47,770 nucleotides of DNA. Source: an uncultured Lachnospiraceae bacterium (lineage in GTDB: Bacteria; Bacillota; Clostridia; Lachnospirales; Lachnospiraceae). Position 1 is the stretch's first letter; each line of letters starts with the position of its first letter. Where the stretch lies: NCBI GenBank assembly GCA_900553355.1, contig USDK01000017.1, positions 1 to 47,770 of the forward strand, in the 5' to 3' direction. The notes below the pieces were generated by a model. It did not search any database, was not told where the DNA came from, and saw only the letters and a program-made list of their open reading frames with translations. Shown one piece after another: positions 7,053 to 16,002 of the stretch. Both the position numbers and the translations under genes were made by a program.

Positions 7053-9296
7053 CTACTCCCTGCGATTCAGCACTTCCTGAAGTGTGACTTTGTGGATCTT
7101 CAGGGAGAGAAGTCCCCAGACCATCCGACAGCAGATCAGAATGGCAGCATAGACTCCCACATAGATCTGCCACGGCCAGGATAGATCCAGGCCGCAGGCC
7201 ACATTGGCCACCAGGAAGGGATAAATCCGATCCATGATCCATTTTGCCAGAGGAATAAGCACCGCCGCCCCAAGCACAGTCATGAAAAGACCTGCATCCA
7301 GATAGAGCCTTTTTAGTTCTGCATCCCGGTAGCCAAACAGCCGCATCAGGGAAAGTCCAAAGCCTGCTCGATCCACCATAACCTTCATCATCTGATACAG
7401 TACGATAAGAAACATCAGAGCTGCCGTGACAGTCATCATCCAGATCATAGAAGACATATTGTCCATAAATACCTTTCCTGTCTTCACCACATCATCCCTT
7501 GTCGTCACCGAATAAATCTGTGCCGATGAAAGCCTCAGGGCATGATCTGAGTAGAGCACATTGTAGAACTCCTGATCCCTGTCGAAGAGTTGCCGCAGCT
7601 GACCGATCTCCATAAAGCAAGAAAGACCTGCCGAATAAGGAAGAATCTGGCCAACTGTGAAGGTATACTCTTTGTCCCCGGCTTTCCTTGTAATAGTAAA
7701 AGAATCCCCTTCTTTCAGCCCGTATTTTTCCGCCACAGAAGTGGAAATACTGATTTCATTCTTTCCCTCCGCTTGTATCGCTGGGAAAAAGGGGTTGTCC
7801 GGATTTAGTCCGATAACATTAATCTCCAGCTCGTATCCCAGTCTTTCCTTAGAAAAGGTTTCTATGTAGGCCGGATCAGCGCCTTCTGGAATCTCGTCGG
7901 GCATTTCTTTTAGCTGATACATATAGGCGAATTTTGTATCTTCTTCGTTGTATCTTCTGATATTCCTGCACATCACATAACAGTTCAAGCCCAGATCCAG
8001 CACCAAAAGCGAAATAAACATCCCTGCCAGCACGGCAAAACAGCTCCTTTTTTCCCGAAAAAGCCTTCGAAGCTGAAAGGTTCGGACGAAAGAGCCTGCC
8101 GAAAGATGCCTGCCCCCTTCTTTCTTCTGTTCTTTTGTCCCTTTAAGAAGTGATAAAGCACTTTTTCCAAGCCTTCCCCTGATTACAATAAGATTGACAG
8201 TAAAGGCGGCAGTTAAGGGCAGCATTATCCCATACACCAGCAGGAGTGGATACAGACTCACCTCTATAGATGGAATGGAAAAATACTGGTAGGTTTCGTC
8301 TCCCAGAAAGAACAGTGCCAACGGAGAATACCCGGCCGCAGTTCCAAGAACTCCTCCCACAAAGCAGAGGAGCAGTGGCAGTATCGTATAATGGATCAAA
8401 AGTTCTCTTTTCCTCATTCCAAGGGAATAGAGGGTGCCGATCACCGGACTTTCCTGGTCAATGGTGTGGATCAAAAAGACAGAGATCACAAAGGACAGCA
8501 GGATCATCACCAGTACTCCTGCTATAAGTCCCGCCCGTATGTTAATCCCGACATCATCAATAGCAGCACCGATACGGGGATTGTCACCGGCTTCTGTAAA
8601 ACGGATGATCTGGCCTGGCAGACCACTCTCCAGATCCTCTTTCAAATCTTCGGCCTCTTTCTCTCCCGTCAGTCTGAAAGCATAGGTATAATCCTCCGCC
8701 TGACGCGCCTGTCCGCTCTCTTGGAGAAATTGATACGCTTGTTCTGTCACAAAAGCCGTTCCAAAAGAGCTGCCGTCAGCGGCTATATCCGAAAAGCTCT
8801 GCACGCACAGTTCATAGTCGGGCGAAGTCCCAAATCCTGTCACAGTGTAGATTTTACCTGCTAGGGTGACTTGATCTCCCACGCGTAGTTCATGGGCCTG
8901 TCCATAAATTCTCTCCAGAACGATCTCATCATCAGCAGCCGCCATTCTTCCTTCTGCCAATTCCACCTGGTCGATTTTCTTCCGATTCTCCATGACCCGG
9001 AGCACAGAAGTGTCTTCCTGGTCAAAATCCAGAGAAAACATTTTTTCCAGCTGTATGCCTTTTTGTTCCAGATTCTTTCTCTCCTCTTCTTCCAAAGGAC
9101 GCGCCAATGTAAATGATCCATCCTCCAGGCGATTTTTGTATCCCTTTTCCTGGATCGTCCGGATCGTGCTCAATGCTGCGTTCACGACTCCCACTACCAA
9201 AAACATAGACAATGCCACAAGAAACAGCAATGCCATATAACGAAGCCAGTTTTTCTTCAATCCCCTTAATATTCTTCTCAATAATAATCTCTGCAT
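7053..9296 (-). CDS. FtsX-like permease of an ABC system
   Basis: A 747-residue membrane protein with the duplicated FtsX (MacB/BceB-like) plan: one helix near 18-38, an extracytoplasmic domain, three helices at about 255-370, a helix near 415-435, a second external domain and three C-terminal helices. It follows the ATPase gene by 12 bases in the same operon. Such pairs act as mechanotransmission ATPases for antimicrobial peptide resistance, lipid or lipoprotein handling, or cell-wall hydrolase control. TetR control argues for inducible drug or peptide defence, but the substrate is not readable. Confidence 0.9.
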   Translation of the reverse strand: MQRLLLRRILRGLKKNWLRYMALLFLVALSMFLVVGVVNAALSTIRTIQEKGYKNRLEDGSFTLARPLEEEERKNLEQKGIQLEKMFSLDFDQEDTSVLRVMENRKKIDQVELAEGRMAAADDEIVLERIYGQAHELRVGDQVTLAGKIYTVTGFGTSPDYELCVQSFSDIAADGSSFGTAFVTEQAYQFLQESGQARQAEDYTYAFRLTGEKEAEDLKEDLESGLPGQIIRFTEAGDNPRIGAAIDDVGINIRAGLIAGVLVMILLSFVISVFLIHTIDQESPVIGTLYSLGMRKRELLIHYTILPLLLCFVGGVLGTAAGYSPLALFFLGDETYQYFSIPSIEVSLYPLLLVYGIMLPLTAAFTVNLIVIRGRLGKSALSLLKGTKEQKKEGGRHLSAGSFVRTFQLRRLFREKRSCFAVLAGMFISLLVLDLGLNCYVMCRNIRRYNEEDTKFAYMYQLKEMPDEIPEGADPAYIETFSKERLGYELEINVIGLNPDNPFFPAIQAEGKNEISISTSVAEKYGLKEGDSFTITRKAGDKEYTFTVGQILPYSAGLSCFMEIGQLRQLFDRDQEFYNVLYSDHALRLSSAQIYSVTTRDDVVKTGKVFMDNMSSMIWMMTVTAALMFLIVLYQMMKVMVDRAGFGLSLMRLFGYRDAELKRLYLDAGLFMTVLGAAVLIPLAKWIMDRIYPFLVANVACGLDLSWPWQIYVGVYAAILICCRMVWGLLSLKIHKVTLQEVLNRRE

Positions 9297-9308
9297 TACC
9301 GATCCCTC

Positions 9309-9968
9309 CTATCCCATCCTGTTGATTTTCCCATCCCGGATCTCAACCACCTGATCTCCCATCTTCTTGATTTCTTCATTATGCGTAACCATCAGGATTG
9401 TCGTTCCGTATGCCTTATTGACCTTATCCAACAAAAGCAGAATTTCCCCTGCTGTTCCTGTATCCAGGGCTCCTGTCGGTTCATCGCAAAGAAGAAGCGA
9501 CGGATTCTTGACAAGCGCTCTTGCAATAGAGCACCTCTGCTGTTGTCCACCGGACAGCTGGGAGGGAAATTTATCCTGGTGTCCCGACAGCCCCAGTGTT
9601 TCCAGCAGCTTTCCCACATCAAGGGGCTGGTCTGTAAGATACCGACATACTTCTATATTTTCCCACACTGTCAGATCTGGGATCAAATTATAGAACTGAA
9701 ATACAAATCCAAGATTTCTTCTCCTGAATTCAGAGAGTTCTTCCGGATTCATACCCGTCAGCTCTTCTGCCCCTACACGGATTCTTCCCTCTTCTACCAT
9801 CTCCAGCCCACCGATCACATTCAGCAGGGTAGATTTCCCGGATCCTGAAGGACCCAGAATCACACAGATTTCTCCTCGTTCCACCTCCAGGGACACCTGG
9901 TCCAGAACTTTCGTCTGGTTTTCTTCATTTCCATAAATTTTTGTTACATTTTCCACTTGAATATACAT
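9309..9968 (-). CDS. ABC transporter ATPase (MacB/LolD/BceA type)
   Basis: A 219-residue ATPase with Walker A GPSGSGKST, Q-loop in FQFYNLI, signature LSGGQQQR, Walker B LLLCDEPTGALD and H-loop VTHNEE. The start at 9968 is preceded by AAAGGAGG, and the operator lies upstream of it; the open frame continues to 9995, inside the operator. It energises the FtsX-like permease encoded 12 bases downstream. Expression should be controlled by the TetR protein encoded just upstream through the palindrome at 9985-10005. Confidence 0.93.
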   Translation of the reverse strand: MYIQVENVTKIYGNEENQTKVLDQVSLEVERGEICVILGPSGSGKSTLLNVIGGLEMVEEGRIRVGAEELTGMNPEELSEFRRRNLGFVFQFYNLIPDLTVWENIEVCRYLTDQPLDVGKLLETLGLSGHQDKFPSQLSGGQQQRCSIARALVKNPSLLLCDEPTGALDTGTAGEILLLLDKVNKAYGTTILMVTHNEEIKKMGDQVVEIRDGKINRMG

Positions 9969-9984
9969 GAATTTCCTCCTTTCA

Positions 9985-10016
9985 TTAAATAACATTGTTA
10001 TTTAATTGTTATTTAA
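9985..10016. promoter_or_regulatory. TetR operator (palindrome plus extra half-site) before the ABC genes
   Basis: A 9-3-9 palindrome, TTAAATAAC-ATT-GTTATTTAA (9985-10005), is followed by a further copy of the half-site GTTATTTAA (10008-10016). The inner part matches the palindrome upstream of the TetR gene at 10732-10750, which identifies both as sites for the same regulator. Confidence 0.8.
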
Positions 10017-10038
10017 AAAGGACCCGAAGGTCCTTTTT
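10015..10038 (-). terminator. Terminator of the second TetR gene
   Basis: AAAAAGGACC (10015-10024) and GGTCCTTTTT (10029-10038) pair around a four-base loop, right after the TetR stop. The T-run on the minus strand merges into the downstream operator, so terminator and ABC control region are interlocked. Confidence 0.85.
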
Positions 10039-10044
10039 GTCAAA

Positions 10045-10725
10045 TTATCTGTTTTGATTTTTCTCTTCTGTCAGTTTTCCTGAACGTATCATGGAATAAA
10101 GCCCTCCTCTTAGGAAACGTACCATGTGTCTTACCTGCATCTCTGCCTGGCCTTCCTCTGTCTCATGTTCAATGAGATAGAAGATCATGTCCACCTGAAG
10201 ATGGGAAAACCAATGAAGGATGTCTGGTGTCAGGTTTTCTGCAGCCTTGTCTCCGAAATCCTTCCGGATGAGAGCAGCAATCTTTTCTCCCTGCCTGTCA
10301 ATGAGACCGATTACTCGGTCAAAGAAGGCATTCACCACCGGATGTTCCCGGTGGCTGAACAGAATCGAGCAGACAGATTGATTTCTATAATAGTAATGAA
10401 GAATCTCCATAACGGCACGGACATCTTCCTCCTCACCCCCCGGTGACAAAAGCTCTTTTCCGGTAGAATCCTGCTCTTTTGCAAAATGCTCCTCCAGGGC
10501 GCCATAAATTCCTTCAGTCACAATTCCTATCACATGTTCAAACAAATCATTTTTATCCTGAAAAGAAGTATAGAGTGCTCCAGTTGTCACCCCGGCTCCG
10601 GCACAAATCCGGCGCAGGGAAGACTTTTCATATCCATACGTGGCAAACTCCTCTGCCGCTGCCGCAAGGATGGCGGCTCTTGTTTCCTCCGGCACATTTC
10701 CTTTTTTTCTTGACATTCTCTTCAT
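10045..10725 (-). CDS. TetR/AcrR family repressor of the FtsX-type ABC operon
   Basis: A 226-residue regulator with an N-terminal helix-turn-helix (about 15-60) containing GYEKSSLRRICAGAGVTTG and a helical effector domain. It starts at the ATG at 10725; a second ATG three codons later is possible. The same palindrome occurs in its own promoter (10732-10750) and in front of the ATPase gene, so it very likely represses both. The ligand is unknown and probably a toxic compound or peptide handled by the transporter. Confidence 0.9.
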   Translation of the reverse strand: MKRMSRKKGNVPEETRAAILAAAAEEFATYGYEKSSLRRICAGAGVTTGALYTSFQDKNDLFEHVIGIVTEGIYGALEEHFAKEQDSTGKELLSPGGEEEDVRAVMEILHYYYRNQSVCSILFSHREHPVVNAFFDRVIGLIDRQGEKIAALIRKDFGDKAAENLTPDILHWFSHLQVDMIFYLIEHETEEGQAEMQVRHMVRFLRGGLYSMIRSGKLTEEKNQNR

Positions 10726-10731
10726 CTCGCT

Positions 10732-10778
10732 TAAATAACGTTGTTATTTATTTTATACCAACTCCCTTTTTCTGTCAA
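10732..10778 (-). promoter_or_regulatory. Promoter and operator of the second TetR gene
   Basis: On the minus strand TTGACA (10778-10773), 17 bases and TAAAAT (10755-10750). The palindrome TAAATAAC-GTT-GTTATTTA (10732-10750) begins at the last base of the -10 and covers the start region, a classic autorepression layout. Confidence 0.8.
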
Positions 10779-10787
10779 ATCTTTCTG

Positions 10788-12092
10788 CTATAAAATTTCC
10801 CGAAATCCAGCCTCCAGCGCTGCGATCAGATCTTCCGCCTTTTCGATGCCGATGGAAAGGCGGATCGTGTTCGGACGGATCCCCTGCTCCTCCAGCTCTT
10901 CTCTGGTACACTGGCTGTGGGTTGTCGTTGCCGGATGGATCACCAGGGATTTCACATCCGCCACATTGGCGAGCAGCGAGAAAATTGGCAGGTGATCAAT
11001 AAATCGCTGTGCCGTATCCGCACCGCCTTTGATCTCGAATGTAAAAATAGAACCGCCGCCCTGGGGGAAATATTTTTGATACAATGCATGTGTGGGTTCG
11101 CTTTCCAGAGACGGATGATGCACCGCCTCCACCTGTGGATGACCGGCCAGATATTCCACGATCTTTAAGGCATTTCCCACATGCCTCTCTACCCGGAGTG
11201 ACAGAGTCTCCAGTCCCTGCAGGAGAAGAAAGGCATGGAACGGGGAAAGGGTGGCTCCTGTGTCTCGCAGGAGCACCGCCCGGATATAGGTCACAAACGC
11301 ATTTTCTGGCGCAGCTTCGGCAAAGGAAACCCCATGGTAGCTTGGGTTTGCTTCAGAGATCCAGGGATACTTCCCTGACGCTTTCCAGTCAAAGCTGCCG
11401 CCATCTACGATAACTCCTCCCAGAGCCGTCCCATGACCGCCGATAAACTTCGTGGCGGAATGTACCACGATATCGGCTCCATGCTCAATCGGGCGTATCA
11501 AATATGGAGTGGCAAATGTAGAATCCACCACCAATGGAATCTGATGCCGATGTGCCACTTCTGCCAGTTTCTTAAGATCCGCCACATCTGAATTGGGATT
11601 TCCCAGCGTTTCCGTAAAAATCGCCTTCGTATTATCCTGAATTGCTTCCTCAAAAGCCCCTTCTTCTCCCGGATCCACAAATGTGGCGGTAATGCCGCTG
11701 GTCAAGGGAAGGGTATGGGCCAGAAGGTTATAGGTCCCTCCATAAATATTTCTGGAAGCCACGATATGCTCTCCTGCCTTTGCCAGCGCCTGAAATGCAT
11801 AAGAGACCGCAGCGGCACCTGATGCCACCGCAACCGCCGCCGTCCCTCCTTCCAGAGCCGCAATCCTCTGTTCAAATACATCCTGGGTCGGGTTGGTCAG
11901 GCGCCCATAGATATTTCCTTCGTCCCGGAGAGCGAACCGGTCTGCTGCATGGCTGCAGCTGTCAAAAACGTAGGCTGTGGTGGCATAAATAGGCACTGCC
12001 CTTGCTCCTGTCGCCGGATCCGGCTGTTCCTGTCCGATGTGTACCTGTTTTGTCTCAAAACTCCAGTTTTCCGTATTTCTGATATCTGCCAT
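10788..12092 (-). CDS. metY: O-acetylhomoserine sulfhydrylase (aminocarboxypropyltransferase)
   Basis: A 434-residue PLP enzyme of the Cys/Met metabolism family. It makes homocysteine from O-acetylhomoserine and sulfide in methionine synthesis. Visible motifs: YGRLTNPT and ALEGG near the N-terminus, VDSTFATPY, and the PLP lysine in HSATKFIGGHG. The length fits MetY (about 430) rather than the shorter MetB/MetC. GGAAGGAG precedes the ATG. The gene is monocistronic between the TetR gene and the metal ATPase. I see no SAM riboswitch or T-box in the short upstream region. Confidence 0.93.
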   Translation of the reverse strand: MADIRNTENWSFETKQVHIGQEQPDPATGARAVPIYATTAYVFDSCSHAADRFALRDEGNIYGRLTNPTQDVFEQRIAALEGGTAAVAVASGAAAVSYAFQALAKAGEHIVASRNIYGGTYNLLAHTLPLTSGITATFVDPGEEGAFEEAIQDNTKAIFTETLGNPNSDVADLKKLAEVAHRHQIPLVVDSTFATPYLIRPIEHGADIVVHSATKFIGGHGTALGGVIVDGGSFDWKASGKYPWISEANPSYHGVSFAEAAPENAFVTYIRAVLLRDTGATLSPFHAFLLLQGLETLSLRVERHVGNALKIVEYLAGHPQVEAVHHPSLESEPTHALYQKYFPQGGGSIFTFEIKGGADTAQRFIDHLPIFSLLANVADVKSLVIHPATTTHSQCTREELEEQGIRPNTIRLSIGIEKAEDLIAALEAGFREIL

Positions 12093-12179
12093 TTTTTCTC
12101 CTTCCGATCTCTGTCATCATTCGATATTTTTCGTTTCTGCTGTCATCCTATCACAGCATTCTCTTCCTGGCTAATACGC

Positions 12180-12217
12180 AAAAAAAATATCCGGTTATAG
12201 TTTGAAACTATAACCGG
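12180..12217 (-). terminator. Terminator of the metal ATPase gene
   Basis: CCGGTTATAGT (12191-12201) and ACTATAACCGG (12207-12217) form an 11-base-pair stem. On the minus strand it is followed by ATATTTTTTT, directly after the ATPase stop codon. Confidence 0.9.
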
Positions 12218-12224
12218 ACGTTTC

Positions 12225-14111
12225 CTAAATATTTTTCACAAACAATGCCCGGATGGCATTCAGCACAGCGATAATCATCACACCTACGTCAGCAAAGATT
12301 GCCAGCCACATATTTGCAATTCCCAGTGCTCCAAGCGCCAGACAGATCAGCTTGACGCCAATAGCAAACACGATATTCTGGTACACGATTCCCAGGCACT
12401 TCCGCGAGATCCGGATTGCTTTTGCTATCTTCAGCGGATCATCATCCATCAACACCACATCCGCCGCCTCGATGGCCGCGTCAGATCCCATGGCTCCCAT
12501 GGCAATTCCGATATCAGCACGCCCCAGAACCGGTGCATCGTTGATGCCATCACCGACAAAGGCAAGCTTTTCTTTTTCTGACTTCGTACGGATCAGCTCC
12601 TCCACCTTCTCCACCTTATCTGCCGGAAGCAGCTCACTGCAGACTTCATCGATCCCTAATTCTTCCGCCACATGTTCGGCCACTTTGCGGATATCTCCAC
12701 TGAGCATCACAGTCTTCCGGATGCCAGCTTTCTTAAGTTCCCGGATTGCCTCTTTGGAATGAGGCTTGATACGGTCAGAAATCACGATATGTCCGGCATA
12801 GACGCCGTCGACAGCAAGGTGGATGATCGTCCCAACCGAATGACAGGGAATGTACGTCACTCCCAGATGATCCATCAGCTTATCGTTTCCTGCCGCCACC
12901 TCATGGCCGTCTACTTTAGCGGTTACGCCATTTCCACTGATCTCCCGGATATCCGATACCCGTGAACGGTCGATTTCTTTTCCATATGCCTTCTGGATAC
13001 TTTTACTGATAGGGTGGGACGAGGCACTTTCTGCCAGTGCAGCACACTCCAGAAGCTTCTCCTTCTCCATCTGATTATGATGAATGCCGTTTACCTCAAA
13101 GACTCCCTGAGTCAGAGTTCCTGTCTTGTCAAATACTACAATCTTTGTCTGGGATAAAGTCTCCAGATAATTGGATCCTTTCACAAGGACTCCTGCGTTG
13201 CTGGCTCCGCCGATCCCGGCAAAAAAGCTCAAAGGAATACTGATCACCAGTGCACACGGGCAACTGATAACCAGGAAAGTCAGCGCACGGTAAACCCATA
13301 CGTCCCATTCCGCCGGAAGCCCCATGCCAAGCAGCCGCACCAGGGGCGGAAGAAAAGCAAGTGCCAGGGCCGCATAGCAGACAGCCGGTGTATAAATCCT
13401 TGCAAATCTTGAGATAAATTCTTCTGACCTTGATTTTCTGGAGCTGGCATTTTCTACCAGATCCAGAATCTTGGAAACCGTTGATTCTCCGAATTCTTTT
13501 GTCGTCTTTACCTTCAGCACACCAGTCATATTGATGCATCCGCTGATGATCTCTTCTCCCTCGCCGGCATCCCTTGGCACACTCTCGCCAGTCAAGGCGC
13601 TGGTATTCAGTGTCGATCTGCCGTCAACAATGATTCCGTCGATCGGAACCTTTTCACCTGGCTGGACCACGATCACGCTGCCGATCTCCACCTCGTCCGG
13701 ATCTACTTTCTCAAGCTTTCCGTCACGCTCAATATTGGCATAATCCGGCCGGATATCCATCAGTTCACTGATATTCCGACGGCTTTTCCCGACGGCATAA
13801 CTCTGGAACAGCTCTCCGATCTGATAAAACAGCATAACCGCGATGGCTTCTGTATAATCTCCTGTCTGATCATACAAGGCAATCGCAATGGCTCCTACCG
13901 TCGCAACCGCCATCAGAAAGTTTTCGTCAAACACCTGCCGGTTCTTGATTCCCTTCAAGGCCTTAAGTAAAATATCATATCCTGTAATAAGATACGGTAC
14001 CAGATATAATGCCAGTCTCAAAAGTCCCGTGACCGGCACAAAATTCAGTGCGATCAGCATCACTGCCGCAATCAGGATCCGTATCAGCATCTTTTTCTGC
14101 TTCTTATTCAT
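12225..14111 (-). CDS. Zn/Cd/Pb-type P1B ATPase without its N-terminal metal domain
   Basis: A 628-residue heavy-metal efflux pump (ZntA/CadA class) that expels divalent metals using ATP. Visible: transmembrane CPC in ISCPCALVISIP near residue 285, phosphorylation site DKTGTLT near 328, HP motif in SSHPISKS, and hinge GDGINDAPVL. Unlike ZntA or CadA it begins at the membrane helices and has no HMA domain; that domain is encoded as a separate protein at 14235-14453 in the same direction. GGGAGA precedes the ATG. An ArsR-family repressor gene lies divergently upstream, which fits metal-induced expression. Metal specificity (Zn versus Cd or Pb) is inferred from family. Confidence 0.92.
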   Translation of the reverse strand: MNKKQKKMLIRILIAAVMLIALNFVPVTGLLRLALYLVPYLITGYDILLKALKGIKNRQVFDENFLMAVATVGAIAIALYDQTGDYTEAIAVMLFYQIGELFQSYAVGKSRRNISELMDIRPDYANIERDGKLEKVDPDEVEIGSVIVVQPGEKVPIDGIIVDGRSTLNTSALTGESVPRDAGEGEEIISGCINMTGVLKVKTTKEFGESTVSKILDLVENASSRKSRSEEFISRFARIYTPAVCYAALALAFLPPLVRLLGMGLPAEWDVWVYRALTFLVISCPCALVISIPLSFFAGIGGASNAGVLVKGSNYLETLSQTKIVVFDKTGTLTQGVFEVNGIHHNQMEKEKLLECAALAESASSHPISKSIQKAYGKEIDRSRVSDIREISGNGVTAKVDGHEVAAGNDKLMDHLGVTYIPCHSVGTIIHLAVDGVYAGHIVISDRIKPHSKEAIRELKKAGIRKTVMLSGDIRKVAEHVAEELGIDEVCSELLPADKVEKVEELIRTKSEKEKLAFVGDGINDAPVLGRADIGIAMGAMGSDAAIEAADVVLMDDDPLKIAKAIRISRKCLGIVYQNIVFAIGVKLICLALGALGIANMWLAIFADVGVMIIAVLNAIRALFVKNI

Positions 14112-14134
14112 GATGATTCTCCCATTAACATTTA

Positions 14135-14156
14135 AATAAATGCTTAATTATTTATT
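14135..14156. promoter_or_regulatory. AT-rich dyad upstream of the metal ATPase gene
   Basis: AATAAAT (14135-14141) and ATTTATT (14150-14156) form a 7-8-7 inverted repeat, the AT-rich style of SmtB/CzrA-family sites. A binding role is suggested only by position near an ArsR gene. Confidence 0.3.
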
Positions 14157-14172
14157 CATTATCCTCAGAAGA

Positions 14173-14209
14173 ACACCCTGAGAATATTCCGAATCCTGTC
14201 CCAGGGTGT
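14173..14209 (-). other. Hairpin between the HMA protein gene and the ATPase gene
   Basis: ACACCCTG (14173-14180) and CAGGGTGT (14202-14209) form an eight-pair stem with a 21-base loop. No T-run follows, so it is not a typical terminator; it may protect or stall the transcript between the two genes. Confidence 0.4.
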
Positions 14210-14234
14210 CGCCGTCCCATGGATAGCCACTGAT

Positions 14235-14453
14235 TTACAGAAAGATTTCGCAGTCATCTTCCACTTTTTTGCAGTTTTTGAGGACTTCCTGCATTACTGC
14301 TTTTGGCTCCTGTCCTTCCTCAAATTCTACGATCATCTTCAGCATCATAAAATTGACAGTCGCATCCTTCACGCCTGCTGTCTTTTTTGCCGCTTCTTCC
14401 ATCTTGTTGGCACAATTTGCACAGTCAACATCAATTTTGTACGTCTTTTTCAT
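14235..14453 (-). CDS. Free-standing heavy-metal-associated (HMA) domain protein
   Basis: A 72-residue protein that is one complete HMA domain. Metal site CANC lies in VDCANCANKMEE, followed by the usual beta-alpha-beta-beta-alpha-beta pattern. The start at 14453 (MKKTYKID) follows AAGGAAG; the frame extends to 14492 without a site. It precedes the P1B ATPase that lacks this very domain, so it likely delivers or senses zinc/cadmium for that pump: in effect a split ZntA. The C-terminal DDCEIFL adds acidic and cysteine ligands. Confidence 0.9.
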   Translation of the reverse strand: MKKTYKIDVDCANCANKMEEAAKKTAGVKDATVNFMMLKMIVEFEEGQEPKAVMQEVLKNCKKVEDDCEIFL

Positions 14454-14626
14454 TCCCTTTACTTCCTTTCCTGCTGATCTTGTCTGCATCAATTAATCAC
14501 TTGTTTAATCGTCGGTTTCATTATATGCACATTTCTATAAAAAGTCAATGCTTTTGCCAAAATATTTTTTTATTGCATCGTCTTGAAAGCTATAATAGAA
14601 TAACGTATAAAAGGAGGTCATTCGAG

Positions 14627-14989
14627 ATGACAAAATCAACCCTTCCTCATGATCACGGACAGCCCATCGAGCAGAATCTGGCACAGATGCCGGACATCAG
14701 TCTTTTCCAGACAGTCGCAGATATTTTCAAACAGCTGGGAGACGGAAGCCGGGTGCGGATTTTCTGGCTTCTCTGCCACTGTGAAGAGTGTGTTATCAAC
14801 ATTTCTTCCATGGTAGACATGAGCAGTCCTGCCGTTTCTCACCATCTGAGGCAATTAAAAACCAGCGGCCTGATCACAAGCCGCCGGGAAGGAAAAGAAG
14901 TCTATTATAAAGCTGCAGATACCGAGCAGGCAAAGCTGCTTCATCACGTGATCGAACAAGTGATGGAGATCGCCTGTCCTTCTGCCTGA
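14627..14989 (+). CDS. ArsR/SmtB-family metal-responsive repressor
   Basis: A 120-residue winged-helix repressor. The recognition region is SPAVSHHLRQLKTSG and the wing SRREGKEVYYKAAD. Potential metal ligands are the CHCEEC cluster near 50-55, like the alpha-3 sites of CadC/ArsR, the histidine-rich N-terminus (HDHG), and C-terminal histidines in LLHHVIEQ. AGGAGG at 14612-14617 fixes this start; the frame runs upstream to 14387 without a site. It is divergent from the HMA/ATPase genes and probably represses them until Zn, Cd or Pb binds. Confidence 0.9.
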   Translation: MTKSTLPHDHGQPIEQNLAQMPDISLFQTVADIFKQLGDGSRVRIFWLLCHCEECVINISSMVDMSSPAVSHHLRQLKTSGLITSRREGKEVYYKAADTEQAKLLHHVIEQVMEIACPSA

Positions 14990-14993
14990 ACGC

Positions 14994-15944
14994 CTAGATA
15001 CGTCCAATGCCGTCCAGGGCCACAAAGAATTCCATTATGCAAAACAAGATCATCCACACAGATGTAAACGCGTACCAAAAATAATGTTTCCCCGGGCGGT
15101 TATCTCTCCACCATACGCGGATTTTTCTTCTGTGCAGAAATAAAACGACACATGCCGCCGAAAAAAATACCAGCGCTATTCCATATTCTACAGCGGCCCC
15201 GGCCGTCTCCGGCAAAAGCTTTGTCACCCTTCCGAGAAGATCGCTGAACACCATGTTATTGAGCACATGGATCAAAACAGACCATTTCAAAGAATACTCC
15301 ACTGCCACATATCCAAATATCAGGCCGGCTCCCACGGCAAACAGACTCTGCAGGAAATTTCCGTGCATCACACCAAACAGCAGCGCTGTAAAACCAATTG
15401 CAAACCCTTTTCCATAGGGAAGCAGCTTTTCCATGATAAATCCCCGGAATACGACTTCTTCTGCCACAGGCCCTATCAACGCGGTATAAAGAAATAAGGA
15501 TAAGGTATCACTGACGGCCGTGGCGTTCTTGGCCGACTCTGTCAATGTATATCCCAGTGGGTTCAATAATACTTCCGCCAGTGCAGCTGCCGCCATAAAG
15601 ATAACCTGACAGGACATAAACACACAAAAAATCTGTACAAATGTACATGGTCTCATATTTCTTCTCTCCCGCCACATCTTTTTCAGGCTCCCTCCTTTTC
15701 GATAGCGGAAAAGCAAGAATAAAAGTCCTGCGGCTGTTCCGGCAATACTTAAGATCCCCGCGTGCGCCTTCACACTCCTGCCCATTTCCATAACCACGGC
15801 TCCGGTCTCACTGCCGCCTGCCTGGGATAACATCGTCATACTCTTTACAAGCGCAAAGATAAATGTGGCTCCTGCCAGCAGCACATAGTACACAAGAACA
15901 TCCCTTGACGTCTGATTCACAAGCTTTTTTATTTCTTTCTTCAT
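14994..15944 (-). CDS. CPBP-family intramembrane glutamic endopeptidase
   Basis: A 316-residue, multi-helix membrane protein. The CPBP (CAAX protease and bacteriocin-processing) motifs are all present: EEVVFRG (EExxxR), FGVMHGN (FxxxH) and HVLNN (HxxxN/D). Family members are Rce1-like intramembrane proteases, some involved in bacteriocin immunity or peptide maturation. AAAGGAGAG precedes the ATG. It lies after the AgrC/AgrA-like pair, separated by a terminator, so it can be transcribed alone. A role in peptide-signal processing is suggested by that neighbourhood but not shown. Confidence 0.88.
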   Translation of the reverse strand: MKKEIKKLVNQTSRDVLVYYVLLAGATFIFALVKSMTMLSQAGGSETGAVVMEMGRSVKAHAGILSIAGTAAGLLFLLFRYRKGGSLKKMWRERRNMRPCTFVQIFCVFMSCQVIFMAAAALAEVLLNPLGYTLTESAKNATAVSDTLSLFLYTALIGPVAEEVVFRGFIMEKLLPYGKGFAIGFTALLFGVMHGNFLQSLFAVGAGLIFGYVAVEYSLKWSVLIHVLNNMVFSDLLGRVTKLLPETAGAAVEYGIALVFFSAACVVLFLHRRKIRVWWRDNRPGKHYFWYAFTSVWMILFCIMEFFVALDGIGRI

Positions 15945-16002
15945 TCTATCTCTCCTTTTACCTTATCATTTCAGACATTTTTCTTCTCGCCTTCCACTAT
16001 AA

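Noticed and set aside
12093..12190. SAM riboswitch or T-box before metY
   Set aside because: The region is short and shows only the ribosome binding site and the neighbouring gene's terminator; no long structured leader or T-box sequence was seen.
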